A stretch of 42,211 bases of DNA from Pseudomonadota bacterium (lineage in GTDB: Bacteria > Pseudomonadota > Alphaproteobacteria > Rhizobiales > Xanthobacteraceae): the NCBI GenBank assembly GCA_023435725.1, contig JAEYRD010000043.1, forward strand, positions 1 to 42,211, read 5' to 3'. A program made the position numbers and the translations under genes. Position 1 is the stretch's first letter, and each line of letters starts with the position of its first letter. Positions 8,470-16,325 of the stretch are shown piece after piece. The notes below the pieces were generated by a model. That model had not been told where the DNA came from, did no database searches, and saw only the letters and a list, made by a program, of their open reading frames with translations.

Positions 8470-8588
8470 TTGACAGTTTTATGTCACAGGAGGAGCATCC
8501 GCGTGGTCGCAAACATGCGACGCGTAACGTCCACCTCATGAGCAAGGGGAGGTCTATGACACCACCTCCGCAAATCCAGCCGCGTTAA
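8470..8588 (+). other. Two tandem mini reading frames with strong ribosome sites
   Basis: TTGACA (8470-8475) is followed by AGGAGGAG (8488-8495), 7 bases before a GTG that opens a 12-residue frame (8503-8541, peptide MVANMRRVTSTS). A second ribosome site (AAGGGGAGG, 8544-8552) precedes an ATG opening a 10-residue frame (8556-8588, MTPPPQIQPR, with three prolines in a row). They could be leader peptides, or small genes of an RNA. No good -10 is seen at the right distance from TTGACA. Function unknown. Confidence 0.3.
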
Positions 8589-8792
8589 TTGCGATGGAGC
8601 TCGTTCGGACTATCGCATAGCGGCGGAAACCGCGAACGGCACGCCGGGACAAGGTTTAGCGGGCCACATCAGTGAGGCAAGGCCCCTACCTTCCCGGCGC
8701 TGTATTTTGAGACGCGCGGAGCGCGTCGGGTGGCCGCGATGAGGCCATGGGGCACCTCTGATATTTCGATTTCTCTCTCCTCCTCCTCCTCG

Positions 8793-8824
8793 CCGTCATT
8801 CCGGGCCTACTCCCGGAATGACGG
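8793..8824. repeat. Short inverted repeat (CGTCATTCCGGG family)
   Basis: A perfect 13-base stem, 8793-8805 and 8812-8824, with a 6-base loop. Its core CGTCATTCCGGG recurs at the ends of a longer element at 36052-36155, so it looks like a short member of the same dispersed family. Confidence 0.75.
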
Positions 8825-9031
8825 GAGAGGTTTTCTGCGTTCCCGCCCGTGGTCCTCCCGCGCTGAGCTCGCGGTTCCCGCTCGTGCACTGCGGCAAATG
8901 CCAAGAGAATGTCGTCTCGGTGGCCAACTTCCGACACAGGATCGGGGCGAATAGCGGCGATCCGACATGGCGCAGTGCTTCGGCGGCGAAAGTCCCGACT
9001 CCGACAGCGCGTTTATCTTCAGGGAATCCTC

Positions 9032-11371
9032 GTGTCGCATAAGCTGGCCTCCGCGCTTCTCGCAGCGTTCTTCCTCGCCATCTCATCTTTGTCGGGCGCC
9101 CATGCCGAGCCGCCCGCGCCGCCCGCCAATGGTGCGGCTGCATTGTCGCCCGACCAGGCCAAGCGCGCGCTGGAGACGCTGCAGGATGACAAGAAGCGCG
9201 CGCAGATGATCGACACGCTGCGCGCGATCGCGAACGCGTCCGGCCCGCAGCAGTCCGCCGCGCCCGCGCCCGAGCAGAAATCGCCGATCCCGCTCTCGGC
9301 CGATGGTCTCGGCGCGCAGCTTCTGCTCACCGTGTCCGAGGAGATCGGCGAGATCTCGCGCGAGATCGCCGATATGGCGCGGACGCTCACGCACTTCCCG
9401 GCCTTCTATTACTGGATCGTGCGGACCGCCAATGATCCGGCGGCCTACAATCTCCTGATCGAGATCGCGTGGAAGCTGGCGCTGGTGTTCGGCTGCGCTT
9501 TCTGTGCGGAGTGGGTGATCTTCCGCGTGATCCGGCGTCCGGTCGCCTTCCTGGAAGGACGCATGCCGCAAACCGCGCGTCTGCCGGTGCAGGCGCTGCC
9601 GATCGCCGATCCGCCGTCGTCAGTGGCCGACGTGACGTCCGCGCCTGAATTGCAAAAGCGCCGCCATAGTCTGGCACGGGCGTGGCAGCTGCTGCTGCGG
9701 CTGCCGTTCGTGCTCGGGCGCCTCGTGCTCGAACTGCTCCCGGTGTTCGTCTTTGTCGGCGTGGCAACCGCGCTGCTCGGAACGGAGATCGGCGATCCCG
9801 CAACCGTTCGCCTCGTGATCCTCGCGGTCGTCAATGCCTATGCGTTCTCACGCGGACTCATCTGCGTGGTCCGTTCGCTTGCGGGTCCATTCGGGCTGTT
9901 TCCGGTACGCGCCGAGACGGCGGCCTATATCGAGATCTGGGCGCGCCGCATTGTCGGCGTCGGCGTGTCCGGCATCGCCTTCGCCAATGTGGCGCTGCTG
10001 CTCGGCCTGCATCGTGCGGGTTACGCCGCGCTGTTGCGGATGGTGATGCTGGTCGTGCATCTCTTCGTCGTCGTCATCATCCTGCAGTGCCGCCGCCAGG
10101 TCGCCGAGGCCATCCGTGCGCCGGCCGATCGGCAGGGTATCGCGGCCCGTCTGCGCAACCGCATCGCCGGCGGCTGGCACTATCTCGCCATCGCGCTCGA
10201 TCTCGCGTTGTGGGCGGTCTGGGCGCTCAACATCCGCAACGGGTATTCGCTGCTGCTGCAATATTTCGTCGGTACCGTCGTGGTCGCGCTGATCACCCGC
10301 GTTGCCATCATGGTGACGCTCGGCCTGATCGACCGCGGCTTCCGCATCAAGCCGGAGATCCTCCAGCGTTTTCCTGGCCTGGAGACCCGCGCCAACCGCT
10401 ATCTGCCGCTGCTGCGCAAGATCGTCTCGGGCGTGATCGCCTTCATCGGTTTCGTCGCCGTGCTCGAGGTCTGGGGTGTGGACGCCATCGTCTGGTTCTA
10501 TGGCGGCCAGATTGGCGGCCGGCTGATCTCGGCTGTGGTGACTATCGGCATCGCCGTATTCATTGCTGCAGCGATCTGGGAGGCCAGCAACGCGCTCCTG
10601 GACCGCCAGATCAATACGCTGTCACGCGATGGACACTACGCCCGTGCCGCGCGCCTGCGCACCTTCCAGCCGATGTTGCGGACGGCGCTGCTCTGCCTGA
10701 TCGCCACCGTTGTCGGTCTCACGGCGCTGAGCGAGATCGGCGTCAATGTCGCGCCATTGCTCGCGGGCGCCGGCATCATCGGTATCGCCATCGGCTTCGG
10801 CTCGCAGAAGCTGGTGCAGGACCTCATCACCGGCCTCTTCTTGCTGCTGGAAAACACAGTTCAGGTTGGTGACAACGTCAGCGTGTCCGGACTTTCCGGC
10901 GTGGTCGAGAACGTCTCGATCCGCACCATTCGGCTCCGCGCAGGCGACGGCGCCGTGCACATCGTGCCGTTCAGCGCGGTGACGACCATCACCAATGCCA
11001 GCCGTGGCGCCGGGAACGCGTCCGTCAGCGTCAATGTCGCCTACAAGGAGGACACCGACCGCGCCGGCCAGATTCTCAAGGAGATCGTCGAGGAGATGCG
11101 CCGCGAGCCGGAATTCCGCGCGGCGATCCGCGGCGACCTCGATTTATGGGGCATCGACAAGGTCGACGGCGCAATGGTCTCGATCGTCGGCCAGATCCGC
11201 TGCACCGAGGCCGGCCGCTGGCCGGTCCAGCGTGAATTCAACCGCCGCATGAAGCTGCGCTTCCAGCAGAACGGCATCGAGGTCGCGTCCCCGGTTCAGA
11301 CTATCTTGATGCAGATCGCGCCGCCGGCTGATAGCCCGGCCAATCTGACGCCGCGGCGGGCGGCTGGATAG
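9032..11371 (+). CDS. Large MscS-family mechanosensitive ion channel
   Basis: A 779-residue membrane protein. The GTG at 9032 was chosen because AGGGA lies 6 bases upstream and a signal peptide follows at once (ASALLAAFFLAISSLSGAHA). A Pro/Ala-rich periplasmic stretch follows, then about eleven hydrophobic segments from residue 145 to 595. The last is the MscS pore helix, GAGIIGIAIGFGSQKLVQDL (about residues 578-597), followed by the beta domain (VGDNVSVSGLSGVVENVSIR) and the cytoplasmic vestibule with a C-terminal VQTILM. Size and layout resemble E. coli YbiO. Such channels release solutes when membrane tension rises on osmotic downshift. It stands alone on its strand. Confidence 0.92.
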   Translation: MSHKLASALLAAFFLAISSLSGAHAEPPAPPANGAAALSPDQAKRALETLQDDKKRAQMIDTLRAIANASGPQQSAAPAPEQKSPIPLSADGLGAQLLLTVSEEIGEISREIADMARTLTHFPAFYYWIVRTANDPAAYNLLIEIAWKLALVFGCAFCAEWVIFRVIRRPVAFLEGRMPQTARLPVQALPIADPPSSVADVTSAPELQKRRHSLARAWQLLLRLPFVLGRLVLELLPVFVFVGVATALLGTEIGDPATVRLVILAVVNAYAFSRGLICVVRSLAGPFGLFPVRAETAAYIEIWARRIVGVGVSGIAFANVALLLGLHRAGYAALLRMVMLVVHLFVVVIILQCRRQVAEAIRAPADRQGIAARLRNRIAGGWHYLAIALDLALWAVWALNIRNGYSLLLQYFVGTVVVALITRVAIMVTLGLIDRGFRIKPEILQRFPGLETRANRYLPLLRKIVSGVIAFIGFVAVLEVWGVDAIVWFYGGQIGGRLISAVVTIGIAVFIAAAIWEASNALLDRQINTLSRDGHYARAARLRTFQPMLRTALLCLIATVVGLTALSEIGVNVAPLLAGAGIIGIAIGFGSQKLVQDLITGLFLLLENTVQVGDNVSVSGLSGVVENVSIRTIRLRAGDGAVHIVPFSAVTTITNASRGAGNASVSVNVAYKEDTDRAGQILKEIVEEMRREPEFRAAIRGDLDLWGIDKVDGAMVSIVGQIRCTEAGRWPVQREFNRRMKLRFQQNGIEVASPVQTILMQIAPPADSPANLTPRRAAG

Positions 11372-11472
11372 TCCCTTCGCAAAATTCCAGCTTGCCACTG
11401 CTCGACCGGCAGCGTTCACTCCAGTTCCAGCCTGCCGACAAGATGCGGGCGGCAAAAAGGGGTGGGGAGAGA

Positions 11473-12474
11473 ATGATGCGGGGGCTGTGGGCCGGGTTGC
11501 GGGGGCATGTGATCGTCGTTTGCGCGTTGATCGGATCTGCGGTGTGGACTGCAGTGGCGAACGCACAACCGCTTCCATCGCGTCCCATCACCCTCGTGGT
11601 GCCGTTCGCGGCGGGCGGCCCGACCGATACGCTGGCGCGGATCCTGTCTGAGCGGATCGCCGCCGAGCTGAGCACGACCGTCGTTGTCGAGAACGTGGCC
11701 GGCGCCTCCGGCAGCATCGCTGGCGCCCGCGTGGCGCGCGCAACGCCTGACGGCACGACCATCACGATCGGCCATTGGGGCACGCATGTGCTGAACGGTG
11801 CGATCTTCAAGCTGCCCTACGACGTGCTCGCCGATTTCGAGCCGGTTGCCATGATTGCGATGGGCACGCAGCTCATCGTCGGCCGGAAGACCCTCGAGGC
11901 CAACAATCTCAAGGAGCTGATCACCTGGCTGAAGGCAAACCCCGGCAAGGCCACCGCCGGCACGGCCGGTGCCGGTACAGGCGCCCATGTCGCCGGCGTC
12001 TTCTTCAAGGAGAAGACCGGCACCGACTTCCAGCTCGTGCCTTATCGCGGCGCCGGGCCCGCCATGATCGATCTCGTCGCAGGCCAGATCGATATCATGT
12101 TCGATCAGGCGTCGAACTCGCTGCCGCAATACAAGAACCGCGCGATCAAGGCGTTCGCGGTGACGTCGCCGACGCGGCTCGCATCCGCGCCCGATATTCC
12201 GACGGTCGACGAGGCCGGCCTGCCCGGGCTTTACATCTCCTACTGGCACGGCATCTGGGCACCGAAGAACACGCCGAAGGACATCGTCGCAAAGCTCGAC
12301 GCGGCCATCGTCACCGTGCTTGCCGATCCCTCGGTCAAGCAGCGCTTTGCCGAATTGGGACAGGAGATTCCGCCGCCCGACCAGCAGACGCCCGCGGCGC
12401 TTGCGGCCTTCCAGAAGGCCGAGGCCGAGAAATGGTGGCCGATCGTGAAGGCCGCTGACATCAAGCCGGAATAG
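11473..12474 (+). CDS. Bug/TctC-family tripartite tricarboxylate transporter substrate-binding protein
   Basis: A 333-residue exported binding protein. The first of two adjacent ATGs (11473, 11476) follows GGGGAGAG. A signal peptide ends near TAVANAQ. Family marks are RPITLVVPFAAGGPTDTLAR at the mature start, the GASGSIAGARVARATPDGTT segment that shapes the carboxylate pocket, and VPYRGAGPAMIDLVAGQIDIMFD. In this family the ligands are mostly small carboxylates. No TctA/TctB membrane partners are in the window, as is usual for orphan Bug proteins. The malic enzyme gene downstream would fit a C4-acid ligand, but this is only a guess. Confidence 0.9.
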   Translation: MMRGLWAGLRGHVIVVCALIGSAVWTAVANAQPLPSRPITLVVPFAAGGPTDTLARILSERIAAELSTTVVVENVAGASGSIAGARVARATPDGTTITIGHWGTHVLNGAIFKLPYDVLADFEPVAMIAMGTQLIVGRKTLEANNLKELITWLKANPGKATAGTAGAGTGAHVAGVFFKEKTGTDFQLVPYRGAGPAMIDLVAGQIDIMFDQASNSLPQYKNRAIKAFAVTSPTRLASAPDIPTVDEAGLPGLYISYWHGIWAPKNTPKDIVAKLDAAIVTVLADPSVKQRFAELGQEIPPPDQQTPAALAAFQKAEAEKWWPIVKAADIKPE

Positions 12475-12628
12475 CCTCGCGCCGTTAACTTTTGCGCCCA
12501 GCTCCGCCTGCGAAATTCTCGCTGCGGTGCGAGATCACAATCGATGCCAGAGTTTTTACGTCCTTGATCTCGGTTGAGCGCTGGCCGACAATGTTTGCCC
12601 TTCAATAAGAAACTCCCTGGGGGACTTC

Positions 12629-14281
12629 GTGAATAGACCTGCTCGGGTCAGCACCCATTCGACACCATCCGATTCCGCTCACGGCATGACGCTGTTGCGC
12701 GATCCCCTCCTCAACAAGGGTACCGCCTTCACGGAAGCGGAGCGCGACGCGCTCGGCTTGCGCGGCCTGCTGCCGCCCTGCGTTCTGACGATGGAGACGC
12801 AAGCGGAGCGCGTGCTCACAAATCTGCGCACGCTTCCGACCGATCTCGAGAAATACGTCGCGCTGAACTCGCTGCACGACCGCAACGAGGCGCTGTTCTT
12901 CCGCGTCGTCGTCGACAATATCGACGAGATCCAGCCGATCATCTACACGCCGACGGTCGGGCTCGCCTGCCAGAAATACGGCCTGATCTTCCAGCGGCCG
13001 CGCGGAATGTTTATCTCCTCGCGCGATCGCGGCCAGATCGCGGAGATCCTGAAGAACTGGCCTTATCCGGCCAAGCTGATCGTGGTGACTGACGGCGAGC
13101 GCATCCTTGGCCTCGGCGACCTCGGCGCCAACGGCATGGGCATTCCGGTCGGCAAGCTCTCGCTCTATTCCGCCTGCGCCGGCGTGCATCCCGAATTGTG
13201 CCTGCCGATCGTGCTCGACGTCGGGACCAACAATGAAGAGCTTCTGAACGATCCCTATTATCTCGGCCTGCGTGAGCGGCGGCTCACGGGCGAGGCCTAT
13301 GACAGCTTCGTCGACGAGTTCATGCAGGCTGCGCGAAAGACCTTTCCGGGCGTGCTGATCCAGTTCGAGGATTTCGCCAATCACTCGGCATTCAAGCTGC
13401 TGCACAAATATCGCGATGAGACTTGCGTCTTCAACGACGACATCCAGGGCACTGCGGCGGTTGCGCTCGCCGGCCTGTTCTCGGCGCTACGCGTATCCGG
13501 CGGCAAGCTGAGGGACCAGCGCATCCTGTTCCTCGGCGCGGGCGAGGCTGCGACCGGCATCGCCGATCTCGTCGTCTCCGCCATGATGGCGGAGGGCGCC
13601 TCGGAAGCCGAGGCGCTCCGGCGCAACTGGCTGGTGGATTCACGGGGCCTTGTCGTCAGCGGCCGTGAAGGCCTCTCCGGCCACAAGCTCCGCTATGCGC
13701 ATACCGGCCAGGCGCCGATCGCCGACTTCCTCACCGCGATCAAGACACTGAAGCCGACGGCGATCATCGGTGTTGCCGCGGTCGGCGGCGCCTTCACGCC
13801 CGACGTGCTCAAGACGATGGCCGGGCTCAACGAACAGCCGATCGTGTTCGCGCTCTCCAACCCGACCTCGAAGGCCGAATGCTCGGCCGAGGATGCCTAC
13901 CGCTACACCGAGGGGCGCGCGTTGTTTGCCTGCGGCAGCCCCTATGACCCGGTGAAGCTGAACGGCCGTACCTTCGTGCCTCGCCAGGGCAACAACTCCT
14001 ACATCTTCCCCGGCGTCGGCCTCGGCGTCATCGCCAGCGGCTCGCGGCTGGTGACGGACGAGATGTTCATGGCGGCCGCCCATACGCTCGCCGATTGCGT
14101 CGGCAAGGAGGATCTGGATCAAGGCAGCCTCTATCCGGCGCTGCCCCGCATCCGCGAGGTCTCGACCCGCATCGCCGCCGCTGTCGCAGACGTCGCCTAT
14201 CAGCGTGGGTTATCGGACGGCCCGGCGCCCAACGACGTGAAGGGCTTGGTCCAGTCGCAGATGTACGAGCCGCATTACTAG
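12629..14281 (+). CDS. NAD-type malic enzyme
   Basis: A 550-residue enzyme that converts malate to pyruvate and CO2 and reduces NAD. It has the malic N-domain signature (IIYTPTVGLACQKY, about residues 107-120), the catalytic lysine region GIPVGKLSLY, the malic enzyme signature FNDDIQGTAAVALAG (about 268-282), and the nucleotide-binding LFLGAGEAATGIADL. Its length matches the SfcA/MaeA type, without the phosphotransacetylase tail of the 760-residue rhizobial Dme/Tme enzymes. The GTG start at 12629 is supported by a G-rich ribosome site 5 or so bases upstream; an ATG at 12686 is an alternative. In rhizobia, malic enzymes feed pyruvate from dicarboxylates. Confidence 0.93.
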   Translation: MNRPARVSTHSTPSDSAHGMTLLRDPLLNKGTAFTEAERDALGLRGLLPPCVLTMETQAERVLTNLRTLPTDLEKYVALNSLHDRNEALFFRVVVDNIDEIQPIIYTPTVGLACQKYGLIFQRPRGMFISSRDRGQIAEILKNWPYPAKLIVVTDGERILGLGDLGANGMGIPVGKLSLYSACAGVHPELCLPIVLDVGTNNEELLNDPYYLGLRERRLTGEAYDSFVDEFMQAARKTFPGVLIQFEDFANHSAFKLLHKYRDETCVFNDDIQGTAAVALAGLFSALRVSGGKLRDQRILFLGAGEAATGIADLVVSAMMAEGASEAEALRRNWLVDSRGLVVSGREGLSGHKLRYAHTGQAPIADFLTAIKTLKPTAIIGVAAVGGAFTPDVLKTMAGLNEQPIVFALSNPTSKAECSAEDAYRYTEGRALFACGSPYDPVKLNGRTFVPRQGNNSYIFPGVGLGVIASGSRLVTDEMFMAAAHTLADCVGKEDLDQGSLYPALPRIREVSTRIAAAVADVAYQRGLSDGPAPNDVKGLVQSQMYEPHY

Positions 14282-14365
14282 GACTCTGTGTCGAGCTCAG
14301 AACGGTACGGTCATTGCGCTGACGTTCCCGCATCGTCATGGCCGGATCGCAACCGGACCGAGTTG

Positions 14366-14539
14366 ATGATGTGCATGCTGACACAGCGGGAGCTCGACTT
14401 TCTCGCCAGCCTGAAAACCGGCTGGCGACGGCTCTATCGGCGCGAACTCGTGCGGCTCCTGAAGGGTGAGGCCGAGGCGAGCGAAAGCTGTGGCGGAGAC
14501 GCGCCCGATGGCCTGGCGTGTCGCAGGCTGAGTTTTTGA
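14366..14539 (+). CDS. Possible small hypothetical protein
   Basis: A 57-residue frame in the 400-base gap after the malic enzyme. It begins with two ATGs (14366, 14369) and reads MMCMLTQRELDFLASLKTGW, then an Arg/Leu-rich helix and a polar tail. Composition and codon use look coding, but no clear ribosome site is seen and I do not recognise a family. It may be chance. Confidence 0.35.
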   Translation: MMCMLTQRELDFLASLKTGWRRLYRRELVRLLKGEAEASESCGGDAPDGLACRRLSF

Positions 14540-14565
14540 GAGGCTGTCCCGATTCAGGACATGTC

Positions 14566-14587
14566 ACTGTGGTGGAATCGCCACAGT
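14566..14587. promoter_or_regulatory. Short palindrome upstream of the RlpA-like gene
   Basis: Perfect 7-base arms ACTGTGG and CCACAGT with an 8-base centre, about 100 bases before the ATG of the lipoprotein gene. It could be an operator. No promoter hexamers are obvious beside it. Confidence 0.25.
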
Positions 14588-14684
14588 TAACACGAAATTA
14601 CCGCGGCCTCGGGCCCGCTTTTGTTCAGACAAGGTTCTGCCCCGATTGCCCCCCGAAACTCAGGGTTGTTCGGAGGGGCGTACC

Positions 14685-15209
14685 ATGTCTCATATTACGC
14701 AGACCGAAAGTGCCTGGATTTCCCTCGCAACGCTGAGCCGGTTGCTGCTTGCCATCATCGGTGCCGCTTCGCTCGCCGCGTGCGCGCAATCGCCGGTCGG
14801 CCGCCAGAGGGCCGATCTCGCCGCCACAAGCCGGCAGGCTGCCGTGCAGCGGCCCCACAGAGTGGCGCACCTGCACCCGCGACCGAACAACCGTGTGCGT
14901 GTCGCTCGTGGTGCCGGAGACGCAAAGCAAGCTGCCGCGCACGGCGTTGCCAGCTTCTACTCGGATACGGAGACCGCGAGCGGCGAGAAGTTCGACAAGA
15001 ACGAATTGACCGCGGCCCATCCCACCCTGCCGTTCGGCACGAAGCTGCGGGTCACCGATGTCTCCTCGGGCCGCTTCGTGACCGTCAGGGTCAACGATCG
15101 CGGGCCCTATGTTCGTGGACGCGTCGTCGACGTCTCTCCTTCCGCGGCCGCGGCGCTCGGCATGGTCGACAAGGGCGTCGCCAATGTCAGGCTCGACGTC
15201 GTGCAATAG
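14685..15209 (+). CDS. RlpA-like lipoprotein (septal ring lytic transglycosylase family)
   Basis: A 174-residue envelope protein. GGAGGGG lies 6 bases before the ATG at 14685. The signal ends in a lipobox (LAAC, in AIIGAASLAACAQ), so the mature Cys should carry lipid. After a polar Arg/His-rich linker, the C-terminal half is the double-psi beta-barrel of RlpA: GVASFYSDTETASGEKFDKN, TAAHPTLPFGTKLRVTD and VRVNDRGPYVRGRVVDVSP. RlpA enzymes cleave glycan strands stripped of stem peptides during division. There is no SPOR domain, so septal targeting is not assured. A second, shorter family member lies at 37306-37617. Confidence 0.88.
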   Translation: MSHITQTESAWISLATLSRLLLAIIGAASLAACAQSPVGRQRADLAATSRQAAVQRPHRVAHLHPRPNNRVRVARGAGDAKQAAAHGVASFYSDTETASGEKFDKNELTAAHPTLPFGTKLRVTDVSSGRFVTVRVNDRGPYVRGRVVDVSPSAAAALGMVDKGVANVRLDVVQ

Positions 15210-15290
15210 CGCATGATCCATGAACATTGAGGCGCCGCGCTTAACCGGCTGTTAGCCGCTTCGGCGCACGATGGTTGCCCAAACAGGTCG

Positions 15291-15312
15291 GGCCTCCTAT
15301 TCGGAGGCCTTT
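15291..15312 (+). terminator. Hairpin with short T-run, terminator or attenuator
   Basis: A perfect 7-base stem (GGCCTCC 15291-15297, GGAGGCC 15303-15309, loop TATTC) followed by TTT. It is 80 bases after the RlpA-like gene and only about 14 bases before the TTG start of the next small gene, so it could end the first transcript or attenuate the second. Confidence 0.5.
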
Positions 15313-15325
15313 CGGGGGGCGGCGC

Positions 15326-15481
15326 TTGAACACGATTCAGTATCTCGAAGATCAGGCCGCACGCGCCGAGCGGCTCGCCAAACGGATCACGGATACGCTG
15401 ACGATCGAAAAGCTCCTGACCTTCGCCGGCGACCGCCGCCGCGAGATCGAGGTCATCGCCGGCAAGTATCGGCGCGCCTGA
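15326..15481 (+). CDS. Small conserved-looking hypothetical protein, 51 residues
   Basis: Starts at TTG (15326), with a G-rich ribosome site (GGGGGGCGG, from 15314) a few bases upstream. The peptide is one charged amphipathic helix series (NTIQYLEDQAARAERLAKRI then TIEKLLTFAGDRRREIEVIA), with no membrane segment. I have the impression of similar short proteins in other Bradyrhizobium genomes, but can give it no function. An upstream ATG at 15275 in the same frame is less likely, since the hairpin lies inside that extension. Confidence 0.55.
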   Translation: MNTIQYLEDQAARAERLAKRITDTLTIEKLLTFAGDRRREIEVIAGKYRRA

Positions 15482-15528
15482 TCTCCGAGAAATCAGCTCT
15501 GGAGCGGGCGCCGGCGCGGATGATGCGC

Positions 15529-15846
15529 TCAGGTGTGGCTCTCGACGAAATCGCTGAGATAATCAGGCAGCGTCACGCCGTCGATGTCGCAACGCGTCTG
15601 GATTTCGCCGGCGACATCGGTCGAAATGTCCTTCATCCAATGTTCGAGCGTGTTGAACGACATCACCTTGATGGGGTCGTTGAAGCACCCGGCGACGAAC
15701 TCCGCGATCGTGGCTTCGAGGTCGCTGCGCTCGATGCGGATTTCAGTCGCGTCGTCGCGGCGGTCGATCACCACGAACAGGGTCTGATCTGCGCCATAGG
15801 GCACGATCGGGGAAGAGGCTCCGGCTTCAAGCATCGAAGGACTCAC
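15529..15846 (-). CDS. Hypothetical protein, 105 residues
   Basis: A soluble acidic protein with no signal or membrane segment. GTG at 15846 follows GGAAG by 7 bases; ATG at 15834 is an alternative. It contains LFVVIDRRDDATEIRIERSD and a C-terminal TLPDYLSDFVESHT. Coding character is good (balanced composition, no low-complexity). I recognise no family. It is convergent with the 51-residue gene. Confidence 0.6.
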   Translation of the reverse strand: MSPSMLEAGASSPIVPYGADQTLFVVIDRRDDATEIRIERSDLEATIAEFVAGCFNDPIKVMSFNTLEHWMKDISTDVAGEIQTRCDIDGVTLPDYLSDFVESHT

Positions 15847-15942
15847 GCCTTGACTTCCGATCGCTGTTAACGAGAAGAACCGGAAGAAGGTTCCTGGCCT
15901 CGCGAAGAGTTTGGCGCGCGCAGCCGGAGCAACCAGACGCAG

Positions 15943-16218
15943 TCAGAGAAACTCTCTCAGTCGCGATAGCTCGGTGACGTGCTCGGGCGAGAGGATACCC
16001 GTGACCAGCGGCGGCTGCGCCGTCGTGTGGATCTCATAGAGATGCCGCGTCGTCGCCGGCTTCCCCATGAAAGCGCAGATGCACTCATCAAGAGTGCCTT
16101 GGCTCACTTGATAAGTCTCTCTCTCCGGTCTGCGCTGGTTTGCAAGCGACGGCCATTTATGCAGGGCCGCGAGCGCACTGAAATTCACCTTCGAATCCGC
16201 AACCGACTCATCCCTCAT
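15943..16218 (-). CDS. Hypothetical protein, 91 residues or a 54-residue shorter form
   Basis: The C-terminal part (TLDECICAFMGKPATTRHLY, then a Pro-rich turn and LSPEHVTELSRLREFL) looks conserved and coding. The N-terminal 37 residues are less certain: a GTG at 16107, about 11 bases after GGAGAG, would give the short form. No family is recognised. It is soluble and small, in a run of three unknown genes. Confidence 0.5.
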   Translation of the reverse strand: MRDESVADSKVNFSALAALHKWPSLANQRRPERETYQVSQGTLDECICAFMGKPATTRHLYEIHTTAQPPLVTGILSPEHVTELSRLREFL

Positions 16219-16325
16219 CGTCCTGCCCCACGCAAAAAAATACTCAAAATACCCAGCACCCGGATCTGCGTACTGGTGCCCCCAACGCGGCAGCCGGGAA
16301 AAGGTTCCCGGCCGCCTTGTTGCGG

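Larger units (their letters stand above)
8281..9031. other. Intergenic region between the MBL hydrolase and the MscS channel
   Basis: About 750 bases between divergent genes. It holds a TTGACA hexamer and two very short reading frames with strong ribosome sites (8470-8588), a pyrimidine-rich tract (about 8773-8791), and a 13-base inverted repeat (8793-8824). No longer convincing gene is seen; the open frames across 8690-9030 lack ribosome sites and family features. Confidence 0.6.

Noticed and set aside
8333..8545. A 70-residue minus-strand frame in the gap before the MscS gene
   Set aside because: No ribosome site, odd composition (Ser/Arg/Cys-rich) and no family pattern; the opposite strand has better signals.
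8773..8791. CTCCTCCTCC-type tract as a possible microsatellite or CRISPR-like repeat
   Set aside because: It is only a short pyrimidine run, with no spacer structure.
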